Assembly: GCA_913060875.1 (NCBI GenBank)
Contig: CAJXSL010000009.1
Location: 168,359-232,358, forward strand
Direction of reading: 5' to 3'
Source of the DNA: an uncultured Desulfobacteraceae bacterium
Lineage (GTDB): Bacteria > Desulfobacterota > Desulfobacteria > Desulfobacterales > UBA5852
DNA length: 64,000 nucleotides
The notes under the pieces are model-generated. The model ran no database searches, was not told the origin of the DNA, and was given only the letters and a program-made list of their open reading frames with translations. The number at the start of each line of letters is the position of its first letter. Within the stretch, counting starts at the first letter, position 1. This document shows, in pieces, positions 1-7,584 of the stretch. The translations under genes and the position numbers were made by a program.

Positions 1-805
1 TCAGAAAGGCGGCCAGGCCGTCTTCGGTGTTGGAGGCCTGCTGGTAGAGATAGCCCATGGCAAAATCCACGTCGTAAAACCCCGGGGTATATCCTGGGTG
101 AGCGCCAAAGGGCTCTTCGACGACGGCCACGGTTTTAAAGGACGGGACGATCGTCCGGGAGGGATCCTGTCCGATGATGTCCCGATCCACAATCCGCTCA
201 CAGGTGACAATGACCTTGCGGGCCGCATTGGCACCGGCCTGGCAATCGCCGCCAATGCCCCATATCTGGGCGTTGCCTTCGGCATCGGCCTGCTGCACAT
301 GGATGATGGCCACGTCCGGATTGAGGGCCGGCACCAGGAGAGTGGGTTTGCCGTCGAAAGGCGAATCGATGATCTTGTATTTGTTGTCGCCCATAAACGA
401 TTTTACATTGAGCAAATCCGTGCCCAGCATATCGCGCACGGGTACGAACGGCATGCCCATGGCCCCGGCTTGCAGCATCATGGGCAGCGAGAGATTGGTA
501 TACTCCTCGACTTCAATTTTGTGCGGAATACCCTTTTCCAGCGATCGGCGGTAACAACGTCCCAGGCCGTAGATCCCCAGTGACAAAAAGGTGGAAATGA
601 ATCGTTTCACCAGCCCCGCCCCGATCAGCATGTCAAAGTCGTCGGCCGCGTTGCTGCGTACAATGGTCAGCGCACCGATGTTCTGCCGGATGATTTCGTG
701 GATGGCCGCAAACGGCGTCCGGCAGACATACCCGCCGATGAAAAGAAAATCACCCGGATGGACAAAAGACGCCACGGCATCGTTAAGGGTCATCACCTTG
801 CTCAT
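1..805 (-). CDS. CoA-transferase family I, alpha-type subunit (3' end outside window)
   Basis: The frame runs from an ATG preceded by GGGAGG through 268 codons and leaves the window without a stop, so the C-terminus is missing. The protein resembles subunit A of glutaconate/3-oxoacid CoA transferases: an N-terminal FIGGY segment, a GAMGMPFVPVRDMLGTDLL stretch and a VAIIHVQQADAEGNAQIWG stretch, all typical of the alpha subunit. The catalytic glutamate of these enzymes is on the beta subunit, which should follow to the left. It is the last visible gene of the PadR-SDR-SDR-glycyl radical enzyme operon, 51 bp after the glycyl radical enzyme, so it probably moves CoA onto or off the acid handled by that operon. 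The substrate cannot be told from sequence. A relation to the steroid-ring IpdA branch is also possible. Confidence 0.85.
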   Translation of the reverse strand, partial: MSKVMTLNDAVASFVHPGDFLFIGGYVCRTPFAAIHEIIRQNIGALTIVRSNAADDFDMLIGAGLVKRFISTFLSLGIYGLGRCYRRSLEKGIPHKIEVEEYTNLSLPMMLQAGAMGMPFVPVRDMLGTDLLNVKSFMGDNKYKIIDSPFDGKPTLLVPALNPDVAIIHVQQADAEGNAQIWGIGGDCQAGANAARKVIVTCERIVDRDIIGQDPSRTIVPSFKTVAVVEEPFGAHPGYTPGFYDVDFAMGYLYQQASNTEDGLAAFL

Positions 806-856
806 AGAGCCTCCCGAGGAACGCGATCTTTTACAGAAGCATTTCCGATAAAACCG

Positions 857-3238
857 TCAAAGCGAATACTGATGACGATTGATAATTTCTTCCTGGGCAA
901 TATCGCTCAAATTGACAAAAAGGGCGGAATAACCGCTGATGCGCACCACCAGATCGCGGTAGCGCTCCGGATCGGCCTGGGCCTTGCACAGGGTGGCCGT
1001 GTCGACCATATTGAACTGGACCTGCACGCCGCCTTTTTGAAAGTAGGCTTGGATCAGGCTGGCCAGATGACGGCTGTCGATCTGGTTGCCGTCAAACCGC
1101 ATATTGAGATTCAACCCGTTGAATACCCGCCAGAGGGGCAATTTGGTCACGGAATTCATGATGGCCGTGGGACCGGCGCCGGCGCGGCCCTCGCTTGGCG
1201 TGATGCCGTTTCCCAGGACATCCCCTGCGAAGCGACCATCGGGCGTGGCCGCTGTAAACGCTCCCATCGTGATGTGAAAGCCCACGGAAAAGATGCCCGG
1301 CCAGAAGGCGCCCCCGCGGAAGTTGGTATGCGGGGCCAGGGTGTCGCAAAAATGATCCATGACCCTGGCCGCCATGGCATCCGGGCCATCCGAATCATTC
1401 CCGTATTTGGGTAGGGCGGATTGCAGGTACACCCGTTGGGTTTCGGCGTCCATCCAGTCATCGGCCAACCATTCCGCCAACGCCGACATGCTGTAGCGGC
1501 CCTTTTCGAAAACCGCCTGCTGAACGGCATAGAGACTGTCGGCGATATTGGAAAACCCGATCAGTTGAACCCCGGTGGAATTGTAAACCGCCCCGCCGCG
1601 GGTGAGGTCCAGGCCCTTTTCCATGGGACCGTCGATCATGGCGGAAGCAAACGGCGACGGCACCATCCCGGCAATAGCCCTGTCCAGGCAGGTGATCCCC
1701 CGGACCATCTGATTGGTAAAATGGGTCATCTGGGTGTGGTAGGCCTGCCAGACATCTTCGAAGCATTGGAAACCCGCCGGATCGCCCGTTTCAAGACCGG
1801 AGCCGTAGCCGAAAATGTTGTCCACCCCGTTGGACAGGGCCAATTCAAGGCACTTTATGCCGTTGAGCTGGACCGCGAACGTCGATGCAAAGCTCTTGCC
1901 CTGGGCGTTGGGTTCCAGGCAGCCGACCACCCCGTAGTCGCGGGCATCTTCCAGGCTGTGGCCGCTGGCGACCAGGCTCTTCACAATGGTTTCATCGTTG
2001 AAAAAATGCAGGAGCACACCATCCTTGGCGTAGGCCGCCGCCCGGGCGACCAGCAGCTCAGGGGATTGCGCGCCAAAACGGACGCCAAAATTGGGCTGCA
2101 CCGTGCGGACCCGGGCATAGGCATCCAGGGCGAGATAGGTCATTGCGTTGGTGGCATCGCGGCCGGCGGCATCCATCCCCCCCACCACCACGTTCTGGGT
2201 GGTCTTGCCCTCGGCGCCTTCGCCGCCCGGCGTGTAGGCCTCTTCCAGGACGTTCCAGATTTCATTGATCTTCAGGAAAAGCAGGCCCAACAGTTCACGG
2301 GCCTGCGCGGGATCGCTGCGGCCGTCCGCAAGGTCTCGGGCGTAGTAAGGGAACAGGATCTGGTCGATGCGGCCGATGGAAATGGAGTTGCCGCCGGACT
2401 CGATCTGGGCGATCAGGTGTATGAAATACATGGCCTGCACGGCTTCGTGAAAGGTTGCCGCCGGGTGCTCGGGCACGCGGCGGCATACGTCGGCAATCCG
2501 GGTCAACTCCTTGGCCCGGTCCGGATCGGATTCGGCTGCGGCCATTTGCGACGCCCGGTCGGCATAGCGCCGGGCAAAATCGATGGCCGCCGCCAGGGAT
2601 CGCATCACCGCTTCATAAAAACGGCCGCGGGGTCCGTCGCGTTCTTCCGGCGTCAGAGCGTCGCGCCGACGGCGGGCATCGGCCATTATGCCCCCCATGC
2701 CCTCCGCAAGGACCCGCCCCGTGTTCATGGTGAAGTGGCCGATACCGTAGGTGATCTCCAGCATGAACGTAAAAATGTACTTGTCCATGTCTTCGAGAAT
2801 ATCTTCCGGCAGGTCGGCCTCGAACCGGTCCTCGACACAACGGCCTTTCCAGAACGGCAGGATATCCTCCAGCAATTCTTTTTTCTCTTCCGGCGTAATC
2901 AGGGCACGCTGGACTTCGCGTCGATCGAAGTTCTCCACATCGCCTTCGAGCCATCGTGATTTGTTTTCCGGAAACAGCGGCGCGCCTTTCAGCTTGGCGG
3001 TGCGGCAGCCCACGATGATCTCGTCATCACGAATCACCACGCGGATGTTTCCCAGAATATGGCTCAGGGCGCGACTCATCCGTGTGAGCGGATCTTCGTT
3101 CCAGTGTTGCTGCATGGACCGGGTCAGAAAACGGGCCCGTTCGATACAGACTTCCTGGGGGGCATCCAGGATACGCTGTCGAATGCGGTCGATCCGGCTG
3201 GAAGTGGACGGTTGCGGGGAAAAGAGGGCAGCCTCCAT
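857..3238 (-). CDS. Glycyl radical enzyme (PFL/dehydratase/decarboxylase superfamily)
   Basis: This is a 793-residue glycyl radical enzyme. The thiyl-radical cysteine lies in a GCLE motif (about Cys440, Glu442) and the radical glycine in RISGYSALF near the C-terminus (about Gly769), with the usual ATPDGR segment between them. The Cys-x-Glu arrangement is the one used by dehydratases, C-S or C-N lyases and decarboxylases of the family; true pyruvate formate-lyase has two adjacent cysteines, which are absent here. The substrate is not identifiable. The ATG chosen has GGAGGAG five bases upstream; a TTG four codons earlier lies within that ribosome site and is unlikely. An activating radical SAM enzyme is needed for function, but none is next to it in the visible part of the operon. 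Confidence 0.93.
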   Translation of the reverse strand: MEAALFSPQPSTSSRIDRIRQRILDAPQEVCIERARFLTRSMQQHWNEDPLTRMSRALSHILGNIRVVIRDDEIIVGCRTAKLKGAPLFPENKSRWLEGDVENFDRREVQRALITPEEKKELLEDILPFWKGRCVEDRFEADLPEDILEDMDKYIFTFMLEITYGIGHFTMNTGRVLAEGMGGIMADARRRRDALTPEERDGPRGRFYEAVMRSLAAAIDFARRYADRASQMAAAESDPDRAKELTRIADVCRRVPEHPAATFHEAVQAMYFIHLIAQIESGGNSISIGRIDQILFPYYARDLADGRSDPAQARELLGLLFLKINEIWNVLEEAYTPGGEGAEGKTTQNVVVGGMDAAGRDATNAMTYLALDAYARVRTVQPNFGVRFGAQSPELLVARAAAYAKDGVLLHFFNDETIVKSLVASGHSLEDARDYGVVGCLEPNAQGKSFASTFAVQLNGIKCLELALSNGVDNIFGYGSGLETGDPAGFQCFEDVWQAYHTQMTHFTNQMVRGITCLDRAIAGMVPSPFASAMIDGPMEKGLDLTRGGAVYNSTGVQLIGFSNIADSLYAVQQAVFEKGRYSMSALAEWLADDWMDAETQRVYLQSALPKYGNDSDGPDAMAARVMDHFCDTLAPHTNFRGGAFWPGIFSVGFHITMGAFTAATPDGRFAGDVLGNGITPSEGRAGAGPTAIMNSVTKLPLWRVFNGLNLNMRFDGNQIDSRHLASLIQAYFQKGGVQVQFNMVDTATLCKAQADPERYRDLVVRISGYSALFVNLSDIAQEEIINRHQYSL

Positions 3239-3286
3239 AATCTCCTCCAAATTTTGCGCAGTTTACCCTACCTTGTAAACAATTCG

Positions 3287-4117
3287 TCAAACTTGGATAT
3301 TCATGTGATTGAGCAAAATTTTGTCCCGCGCCCATTTGGGCAGCAGCCAGTTGAGAAAAAGGAAAAACGAACTCATGAAATCCACCTGATTGTGGAGTTT
3401 CGGTCGGGTCGCACGGACGATCGCCACAATGCGCCGGGCGGCCTCCTCCGGCGTGGTGGCGGTTTTGATCAGGTCGTTATCGCGCCGGATGAATCGGGCT
3501 GCCCGTTCGCGATAGGCAGACCCTTCCGGCGGCAACTGGTGGATTTTAGCGGCGAACTGGGTTGAGACCTGGGCCGGCTCAACGAGCGCCACCTGAATTC
3601 CGAAGGGTTCCACTTCGTATTTGATCGATTCCACCAGTCCCTCAATGGCAAACTTGCTGGCCGTATAAATCGATTCAAACGGAAAGGGTATCACGCCGAC
3701 CAGGGACGACATGGCGATCAGCCGCCCCCGGCCGTTTGCGCGCATGTGCGGCAGGAACGCCTGAAAAATCGCGGCCGCCCCGATTACATTGATCTCCAGG
3801 CAATGCAGGGCGCGTTCGAGAGCCACCTCTTCGAAAGGACCGAAAAAACCGATCCCCACATTGGAAAGCACCGTGCCAACCTGCCCGAAGCGTTCCAGCA
3901 CTTCGTCCCGGAAATGCAGAATGCCGGGCCGATCCGTAATGTCGAGCTCCGTCAAATAACATTCTGCTCCGGCCGCGTGCAGCTCATTTTCAAGCGTTGC
4001 CAGGCCTTCGCGGTCCATGTCGAAACCGGCGATGCGATAGCCCGCTGAAGCCAGCATGAGGGCGACATGCCGCCCCATGCCCTGTGCCAGGCCCGTGATG
4101 ACGATGGTCTTTTCCAT
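3287..4117 (-). CDS. SDR-family NAD(P)-dependent oxidoreductase
   Basis: This is a classical short-chain dehydrogenase of 276 residues. It shows the nucleotide-binding TGLAQGMG motif at the N-terminus, a SNVG version of the NNAG motif, a catalytic serine in the MSSLVG segment and YTASK as the YxxxK active site. An aspartate after the second beta strand (GFDMD) favours NAD over NADP. The C-terminal tail (LFLNWLLPKWARDKIL) is hydrophobic and may dock to the membrane. It sits between the epimerase-like gene and the glycyl radical enzyme with gaps of 42 and 48 bp, so it most likely reduces or oxidises a hydroxy/oxo intermediate of the same pathway. Confidence 0.9.
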   Translation of the reverse strand: MEKTIVITGLAQGMGRHVALMLASAGYRIAGFDMDREGLATLENELHAAGAECYLTELDITDRPGILHFRDEVLERFGQVGTVLSNVGIGFFGPFEEVALERALHCLEINVIGAAAIFQAFLPHMRANGRGRLIAMSSLVGVIPFPFESIYTASKFAIEGLVESIKYEVEPFGIQVALVEPAQVSTQFAAKIHQLPPEGSAYRERAARFIRRDNDLIKTATTPEEAARRIVAIVRATRPKLHNQVDFMSSFFLFLNWLLPKWARDKILLNHMNIQV

Positions 4118-4159
4118 TTGCCCCTCGATCTGCAGCCGCTTTTTTCCGATTCGGGCATC

Positions 4160-5146
4160 CTAGGCCGCCGCGTTGTGGTACCCGGCGCCAAGCTGGCGGA
4201 TGGAGGTCTCGAATTCGGGATATTGGAAACGGAAGCCGGTGGTTTTCAATTTGGTATTGCTGACGATGTAATCGTCGGCAAGATACCCGGTGGCGTCGTA
4301 TTCCAGGTCGGGAATCTTCCCCCGCACACCGGCCGCCAGGCCCGACAATCGTGCCAGAATGCGGATGATTGCAAGGGGCAGCTGCCGTTTCGGGGGCGGC
4401 GTGCCGAACACTTCCGCCGCCAGGCGCAGCGCCTTCCCAAGAAGCGGGTGACTGTCTTCCGCGATATTGTAGGTCTCCCCCATGGCCGTATCCAGCCGGG
4501 AAAGATGCAGCACGGCTGCCGCCACATCTTCCGCCCGTACATTGGAAAGCGCTTGGTGGCCGTTTCCGGGAATGGCCGCAATGGCACTCGGTCGCGAGAA
4601 AACCTTGCCGGCCCCGTCGTTGCAGCGGGGGCCGTAAACCGTGCAGGGTCGCACAACGATGACCGGCAACCCTTCCGCCATACGCGCAAAAATCTCGTCT
4701 TCCCCATTTTTCTTGCTGCGTCCGTAATCATCGCAGGGACAGCGGGGACTGGTCTCGACAAACGGGGTGCCTCCATATCGCCCATAGACACTCGTCGAGG
4801 TCACATGCACGAAACATTTGACACCATGCTGCATGGCCAGACCTGAAAGGCGGCGGACACCTTCGACATTGGTGGGATATAGCTTGCGGTAGGGTGTTGA
4901 AAAATTGCAGATGGCCCCCAGATGAAAAACCCGGTCAACCTTGCCGTCGAAAAGGGGCGGCAGCGATGCCGGATTGGTCAAATCTGCGGCGACAAAGTCG
5001 ACGCCCAGGCGATCGAAGAAGGATACATCCCTTCGCGAACGTGCCGTCGCCCGAACTTCGATGCCTTCCCGAACGAGGTGCTCGACGACATGGCTGCCCA
5101 TAAAACCAGCAGCCCCTGTCACCAGGGTGATACCTTCGTATTTCAA
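4160..5146 (-). CDS. NAD-dependent epimerase/dehydratase (extended SDR)
   Basis: This extended SDR of 328 residues has the Rossmann motif TGAAGFMG at residues 10-17, a TSTSVYG segment and YGRSK as the catalytic YxxxK. Such proteins include sugar-nucleotide epimerases, 3-beta-hydroxysteroid dehydrogenases and dihydroflavonol-type reductases. The N-terminal half (VVEHLVREGIEVRATARS) looks more like the reductase/3-beta-HSD group than a UDP-sugar epimerase, but this is a judgement by eye. It is the first structural gene after the PadR regulator (44 bp gap), so it is likely co-transcribed with the glycyl radical enzyme. Confidence 0.88.
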   Translation of the reverse strand: MKYEGITLVTGAAGFMGSHVVEHLVREGIEVRATARSRRDVSFFDRLGVDFVAADLTNPASLPPLFDGKVDRVFHLGAICNFSTPYRKLYPTNVEGVRRLSGLAMQHGVKCFVHVTSTSVYGRYGGTPFVETSPRCPCDDYGRSKKNGEDEIFARMAEGLPVIVVRPCTVYGPRCNDGAGKVFSRPSAIAAIPGNGHQALSNVRAEDVAAAVLHLSRLDTAMGETYNIAEDSHPLLGKALRLAAEVFGTPPPKRQLPLAIIRILARLSGLAAGVRGKIPDLEYDATGYLADDYIVSNTKLKTTGFRFQYPEFETSIRQLGAGYHNAAA

Positions 5147-5190
5147 AGGCGACCTCCATTAGCAGGATGGGGGATGGGCTTCTGCAACCG

Positions 5191-5760
5191 TCAGCGGACA
5201 GGGACCTCCTCTTCGGCGGCACCCGCCCTGTTTTGATCGGGCTCAGCCAATTCCGTTTGAACTTCCTTGAGCCATGCCAGATACATCTCATTCATGCGCA
5301 CACCCAAGTCGGCGATCAAGCGAACGTATTTGCCGGTATGCTCCCAGCGTTGCAGGTTGGTGTAGCGGCGGGCCAGTTGTTTTTCGTAATTGACGATCTG
5401 TTCGTCAACCATGGCCAAAGCCCGCCGGTTATCGCCAAATCCGAAAAACACAAACCGCATGAGAAAGGGATCGCGTAAAAGCATGCCACCTTCCGGGGAA
5501 GACCGCAGCCATTGCTGGAATTCTTTCCGCCCTTTATCGGTTATGGAATAGCGCTTGCGGGGCGGGCCCTTTTCCCCCGGGCAGATTTCTTCTTCCATGG
5601 TAATCAGGCCGTCGTTATGCATTTTTTTCAGATTGGGATAGATCTGGCCGTAATTGATCGACCACATATGGCCAAAATTGCGCTCGAGGTGTTCTTTCAA
5701 GCGATACCCGTGCATGGGTTTGTAGTTCAGCAACCCCAGAATGGAGTGTTTGAGTCCCAT
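5191..5760 (-). CDS. PadR-family transcriptional regulator
   Basis: The N-terminal 80 residues form the PadR winged helix: ILGLLNYKPMHGYRLKEHLER followed by the wing region YGQIYPNLKKMHNDGLI and the strand KRYSITDKGR. The C-terminal half is a helical dimerisation domain (189 residues in all, the long two-domain form). PadR proteins are usually repressors released by a small ligand and commonly repress their own operon. The gene heads the cluster with the two SDRs, the glycyl radical enzyme and the CoA transferase. It has a good ribosome site (AGGAGATCTA before ATG) and a palindrome overlapping its promoter, which fits autoregulation. The ligand is unknown. Confidence 0.93.
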   Translation of the reverse strand: MGLKHSILGLLNYKPMHGYRLKEHLERNFGHMWSINYGQIYPNLKKMHNDGLITMEEEICPGEKGPPRKRYSITDKGRKEFQQWLRSSPEGGMLLRDPFLMRFVFFGFGDNRRALAMVDEQIVNYEKQLARRYTNLQRWEHTGKYVRLIADLGVRMNEMYLAWLKEVQTELAEPDQNRAGAAEEEVPVR

Positions 5761-5778
5761 TAGATCTCCTGAAGGAAG

Positions 5779-5821
5779 TTTATATATTGGTTGTATATAA
5801 ATAAAGTATATATAAAGTCAA
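5779..5821 (-). promoter_or_regulatory. padR operon promoter with overlapping palindromic operator
   Basis: Read on the minus strand, TTGACT (5816-5821) and TATATA (5794-5799) form a -35/-10 pair with a 16-bp spacer. A perfect 8-bp inverted repeat, TTTATATA and TATATAAA with a 7-bp centre (5779-5801), covers the -10 box and the likely start site. A repressor bound there would block transcription. PadR regulators often bind such AT-rich dyads. The motif match is seen directly; binding by the adjacent PadR is inferred. Confidence 0.55.
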
Positions 5822-5843
5822 GCCCCATAATCGTCATTCATCC

Positions 5844-6094
5844 GGTACGCCATGCATCAATGGCGTGCCTTTCTGGACTATCAAGTCCAAATGTGCCATG
5901 CTGGTCGCCAAACCGCCTTGGTGGCGCAAAGATGGCACCCATATGGCGGCCACTCTCGCCATGCACACCAAACCATAGGCTGCAACATCCGCGGCACCAT
6001 GTCTGACACACGGTCGCGGCGGCCAACCATCGGTTCTCGATTTCCTGCTATTGATTGAGCAGCTGATGCCTATCCACCCAATAGCAAGAGAGAC
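5844..6094 (+). promoter_or_regulatory. Structured leader region upstream of the RRM gene
   Basis: This stretch has no convincing gene but many helices in series. They are a 10-bp stem with one G-U pair and a 6-nt loop (5844-5869), a TGGACT/AGTCCA hairpin just after it, GTGCCAT (5893-5899) pairing perfectly with ATGGCAC (5932-5938) around an inner CGCC/GGCG stem, and GCTATTG (6047-6053) pairing with CAATAGC (6079-6085) next to the start of the RRM gene. RRM and cold-shock genes in other bacteria often have long regulatory leaders, so this could control translation. No known RNA family was recognised. Confidence 0.35.
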
Positions 6095-6106
6095 GTGGTT
6101 GCAGCT

Positions 6107-6388
6107 ATGAACATCTATATCGGCAACATGGGGCCGGGTATTACCGTTGATATCCTGAAAGAAATGTTTGACGCGTTTGGCGAGGTCGCGAGTTGTAAAA
6201 TTATCACGGACAGAAGATCCGGACAATCAAAGGGTTTCGGGTTTGTGGAAATGCCCAGCAATTCAGAGGCCGACCAGGCGATTAAAAACCTCAACGGCAA
6301 ATTCATCGACGGACAAAATATCAAAGTCAACCATGCCGACCCCGGTGGCAAACGAAAAAAACGGCGCTCCCGACGCCGCAGATACTAG
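6107..6388 (+). CDS. RNA-binding protein with one RRM domain
   Basis: This 93-residue protein is a single RNA recognition motif. RNP2 is IYIGNM at residues 3-8 and RNP1 is KGFGFVEM around residues 43-50, with the usual beta-alpha-beta spacing. The tail (GGKRKKRRSRRRRY) is strongly basic and probably adds nonspecific RNA affinity. Such small RRM proteins are widespread in cyanobacteria and Desulfobacterota and are often cold induced. The ATG was chosen because MNIYIGNM is the family's normal N-terminus; a GTG four codons upstream is possible. The ribosome site is weak, which fits control through the structured leader. Confidence 0.93.
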   Translation: MNIYIGNMGPGITVDILKEMFDAFGEVASCKIITDRRSGQSKGFGFVEMPSNSEADQAIKNLNGKFIDGQNIKVNHADPGGKRKKRRSRRRRY

Positions 6389-6682
6389 CCGCCCTACCGC
6401 CCATCAACGAGGTGGTATTGACCCCAGGGGCCTCTACCGGTTTTGACGAGGCCTGTGATCGGAAGGGCGGCCAGTCAGCGGTGCTGCCGGCGCTGACGAC
6501 ACAGCCCCTGCCCTCTTCTGGGTTCCCACCTGGACACGGTGGCCGACAGCCAGCGTTTTGGGCAGTACTTTGGCCGCCCTGGAAACCCTGATGACCTTAG
6601 GGCGGCTTGTCTCCGCCGGGCGGAATGAAACGGAAGCTCCTTCACGGCACACCCCAATCTGGGAATGAAGGGAGACGTGACC
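6389..6682 (+). other. Intergenic region, no gene seen
   Basis: No reading frame here has a plausible start and ribosome site. A short GGCCTC/GAGGCC inverted repeat (6429-6453) could end RRM transcription, but no T-run follows. The rest is GC-rich with nothing recognisable. Confidence 0.4.
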
Positions 6683-6916
6683 ATGGCTCCAAGAAAGAAA
6701 AAAGCCGCACGCGACATCGAAAAAGGGTATCCGGCGCGGCAATTTGTAGCGAAACTGCGCCGCCTGGCCGATTGCATCGAACAAGGAAAACGGTTCCGCA
6801 TCCAAGTGGCTGGCGAGCGGATTTCCGTCCCCCCCGATGCCGTCATCAACATCGAACATGAACGGGAGGGCAGGCAGGAAGAAGTCGAATTCCAAATCAA
6901 ATGGAGCGCTAACTGA
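6683..6916 (+). CDS. Amphi-Trp domain-containing small protein
   Basis: This is a 77-residue protein with a basic start (MAPRKKKAARDIEK), an amphipathic helix (ARQFVAKLRRLADCIEQGKRF) and a beta-rich C-terminal half ending in FQIKWSAN. This layout matches the amphi-Trp domain family, whose members are short, end in a conserved tryptophan segment and have no settled function. GGAG eight to twelve bases upstream supports this ATG over one six codons earlier. It lies between the RRM gene and the convergent trmO gene. Confidence 0.75.
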   Translation: MAPRKKKAARDIEKGYPARQFVAKLRRLADCIEQGKRFRIQVAGERISVPPDAVINIEHEREGRQEEVEFQIKWSAN

Positions 6917-6923
6917 TTCGTCG

Positions 6924-6961
6924 ACCCCACTGTTAGGGGTCCTCCCGCCGAGCAGGAGGAC
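6924..6961. terminator. Hairpins between convergent genes
   Basis: Two adjacent stems, ACCCC/GGGGT (6924-6940) and a perfect GTCCTCC/GGAGGAC (6939-6961), sit exactly between the convergent amphi-Trp and trmO stops. They share two bases, so they are alternatives or stack. No T-run follows on either strand, so factor-independent termination is uncertain. Confidence 0.4.
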
Positions 6962-6974
6962 GCCACCTGTCAAA

Positions 6975-7457
6975 TCAGGTAAAACGTTTGTCCGCGCGTG
7001 TTTTTCGCACTTTAGCACCGGCCTTTTCCAGCCAGCCCAGGCGTTCGGGTTCGCGATGGTCAAAGGCCGGCACATAGGGTTTGATGTCCAGCAGGGGCGT
7101 TCCGCTGACCATATCCACATCTTCGATTTCCAGGCAATTACCCTTGATTGCCAGCAGCCGGACCGTGGAAATGCCGATCGTGTTGGGGTGATTGGGTGAC
7201 CGGGTGGCAAAAACCCCGCGCGGCGTGTCGTCCAGGAAGGGTGTGACCACCAGGTGGCGCTCCTGCGTGAGATGGAAATGGTAGATTAAGATGAGATGTG
7301 AAAACCCATCCAGGTCCTTCAAGCCCTCGACGTATTCAGGCTTTAGGTTGATCCGGCCACGCACCCCTTCCCCGCCGGCCGCCTGGATCGGCATGCCCTC
7401 CCTCTCGGCGAAAGGGGTTTCAACAATCCCTATTGGATTATAACAAACTGATTCCAT
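6975..7457 (-). CDS. trmO: tRNA (N6-threonylcarbamoyladenosine-methyl)transferase TrmO/TsaA-like
   Basis: This 160-residue protein belongs to the TsaA/YaeB/VirR fold. The signature RGVFATRSPNHPNTIGIS is present, as are the N-terminal PIGIVETPF strand and the DGFSHLILIYHFH segment. E. coli TrmO uses S-adenosylmethionine to methylate t6A37 in certain tRNAs. The protein has the short form without the C-terminal domain of E. coli TrmO (235 residues), as is common in Desulfobacterota and Archaea, so the exact substrate is inferred. Confidence 0.88.
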   Translation of the reverse strand: MESVCYNPIGIVETPFAEREGMPIQAAGGEGVRGRINLKPEYVEGLKDLDGFSHLILIYHFHLTQERHLVVTPFLDDTPRGVFATRSPNHPNTIGISTVRLLAIKGNCLEIEDVDMVSGTPLLDIKPYVPAFDHREPERLGWLEKAGAKVRKTRADKRFT

Positions 7458-7584
7458 AGTTTTTCCTTTCTACTGAGCTTATCACCGCCAAATCCATATT
7501 AAAGTCGTTCCTAAAATCGCCGATAAAAGTTATGGCCCTTCACAAGGCATCCCTTTCCACAGTTTAGCACGGGAGGTACTCTAA

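Noticed and set aside
98..583. Plus-strand frame opposite the CoA-transferase gene
   Set aside because: Shadow of the real minus-strand frame, which has conserved CoA-transferase segments and a good ribosome site.
1421..2959. Long plus-strand open frame of about 512 codons opposite the glycyl radical enzyme
   Set aside because: It is the antisense of a clearly conserved enzyme in GC-rich DNA; its translation has no family features and no ribosome site.
5834..6226. Minus-strand 130-codon frame overlapping the RRM gene and its leader
   Set aside because: No ribosome site, no recognisable content, and it overlaps a clear RRM gene; the region is better explained as structured RNA.
6434..7210. 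Minus-strand 258-codon frame overlapping trmO and the amphi-Trp gene
   Set aside because: Runs antisense to the amphi-Trp gene and out of frame with trmO; no conserved features.
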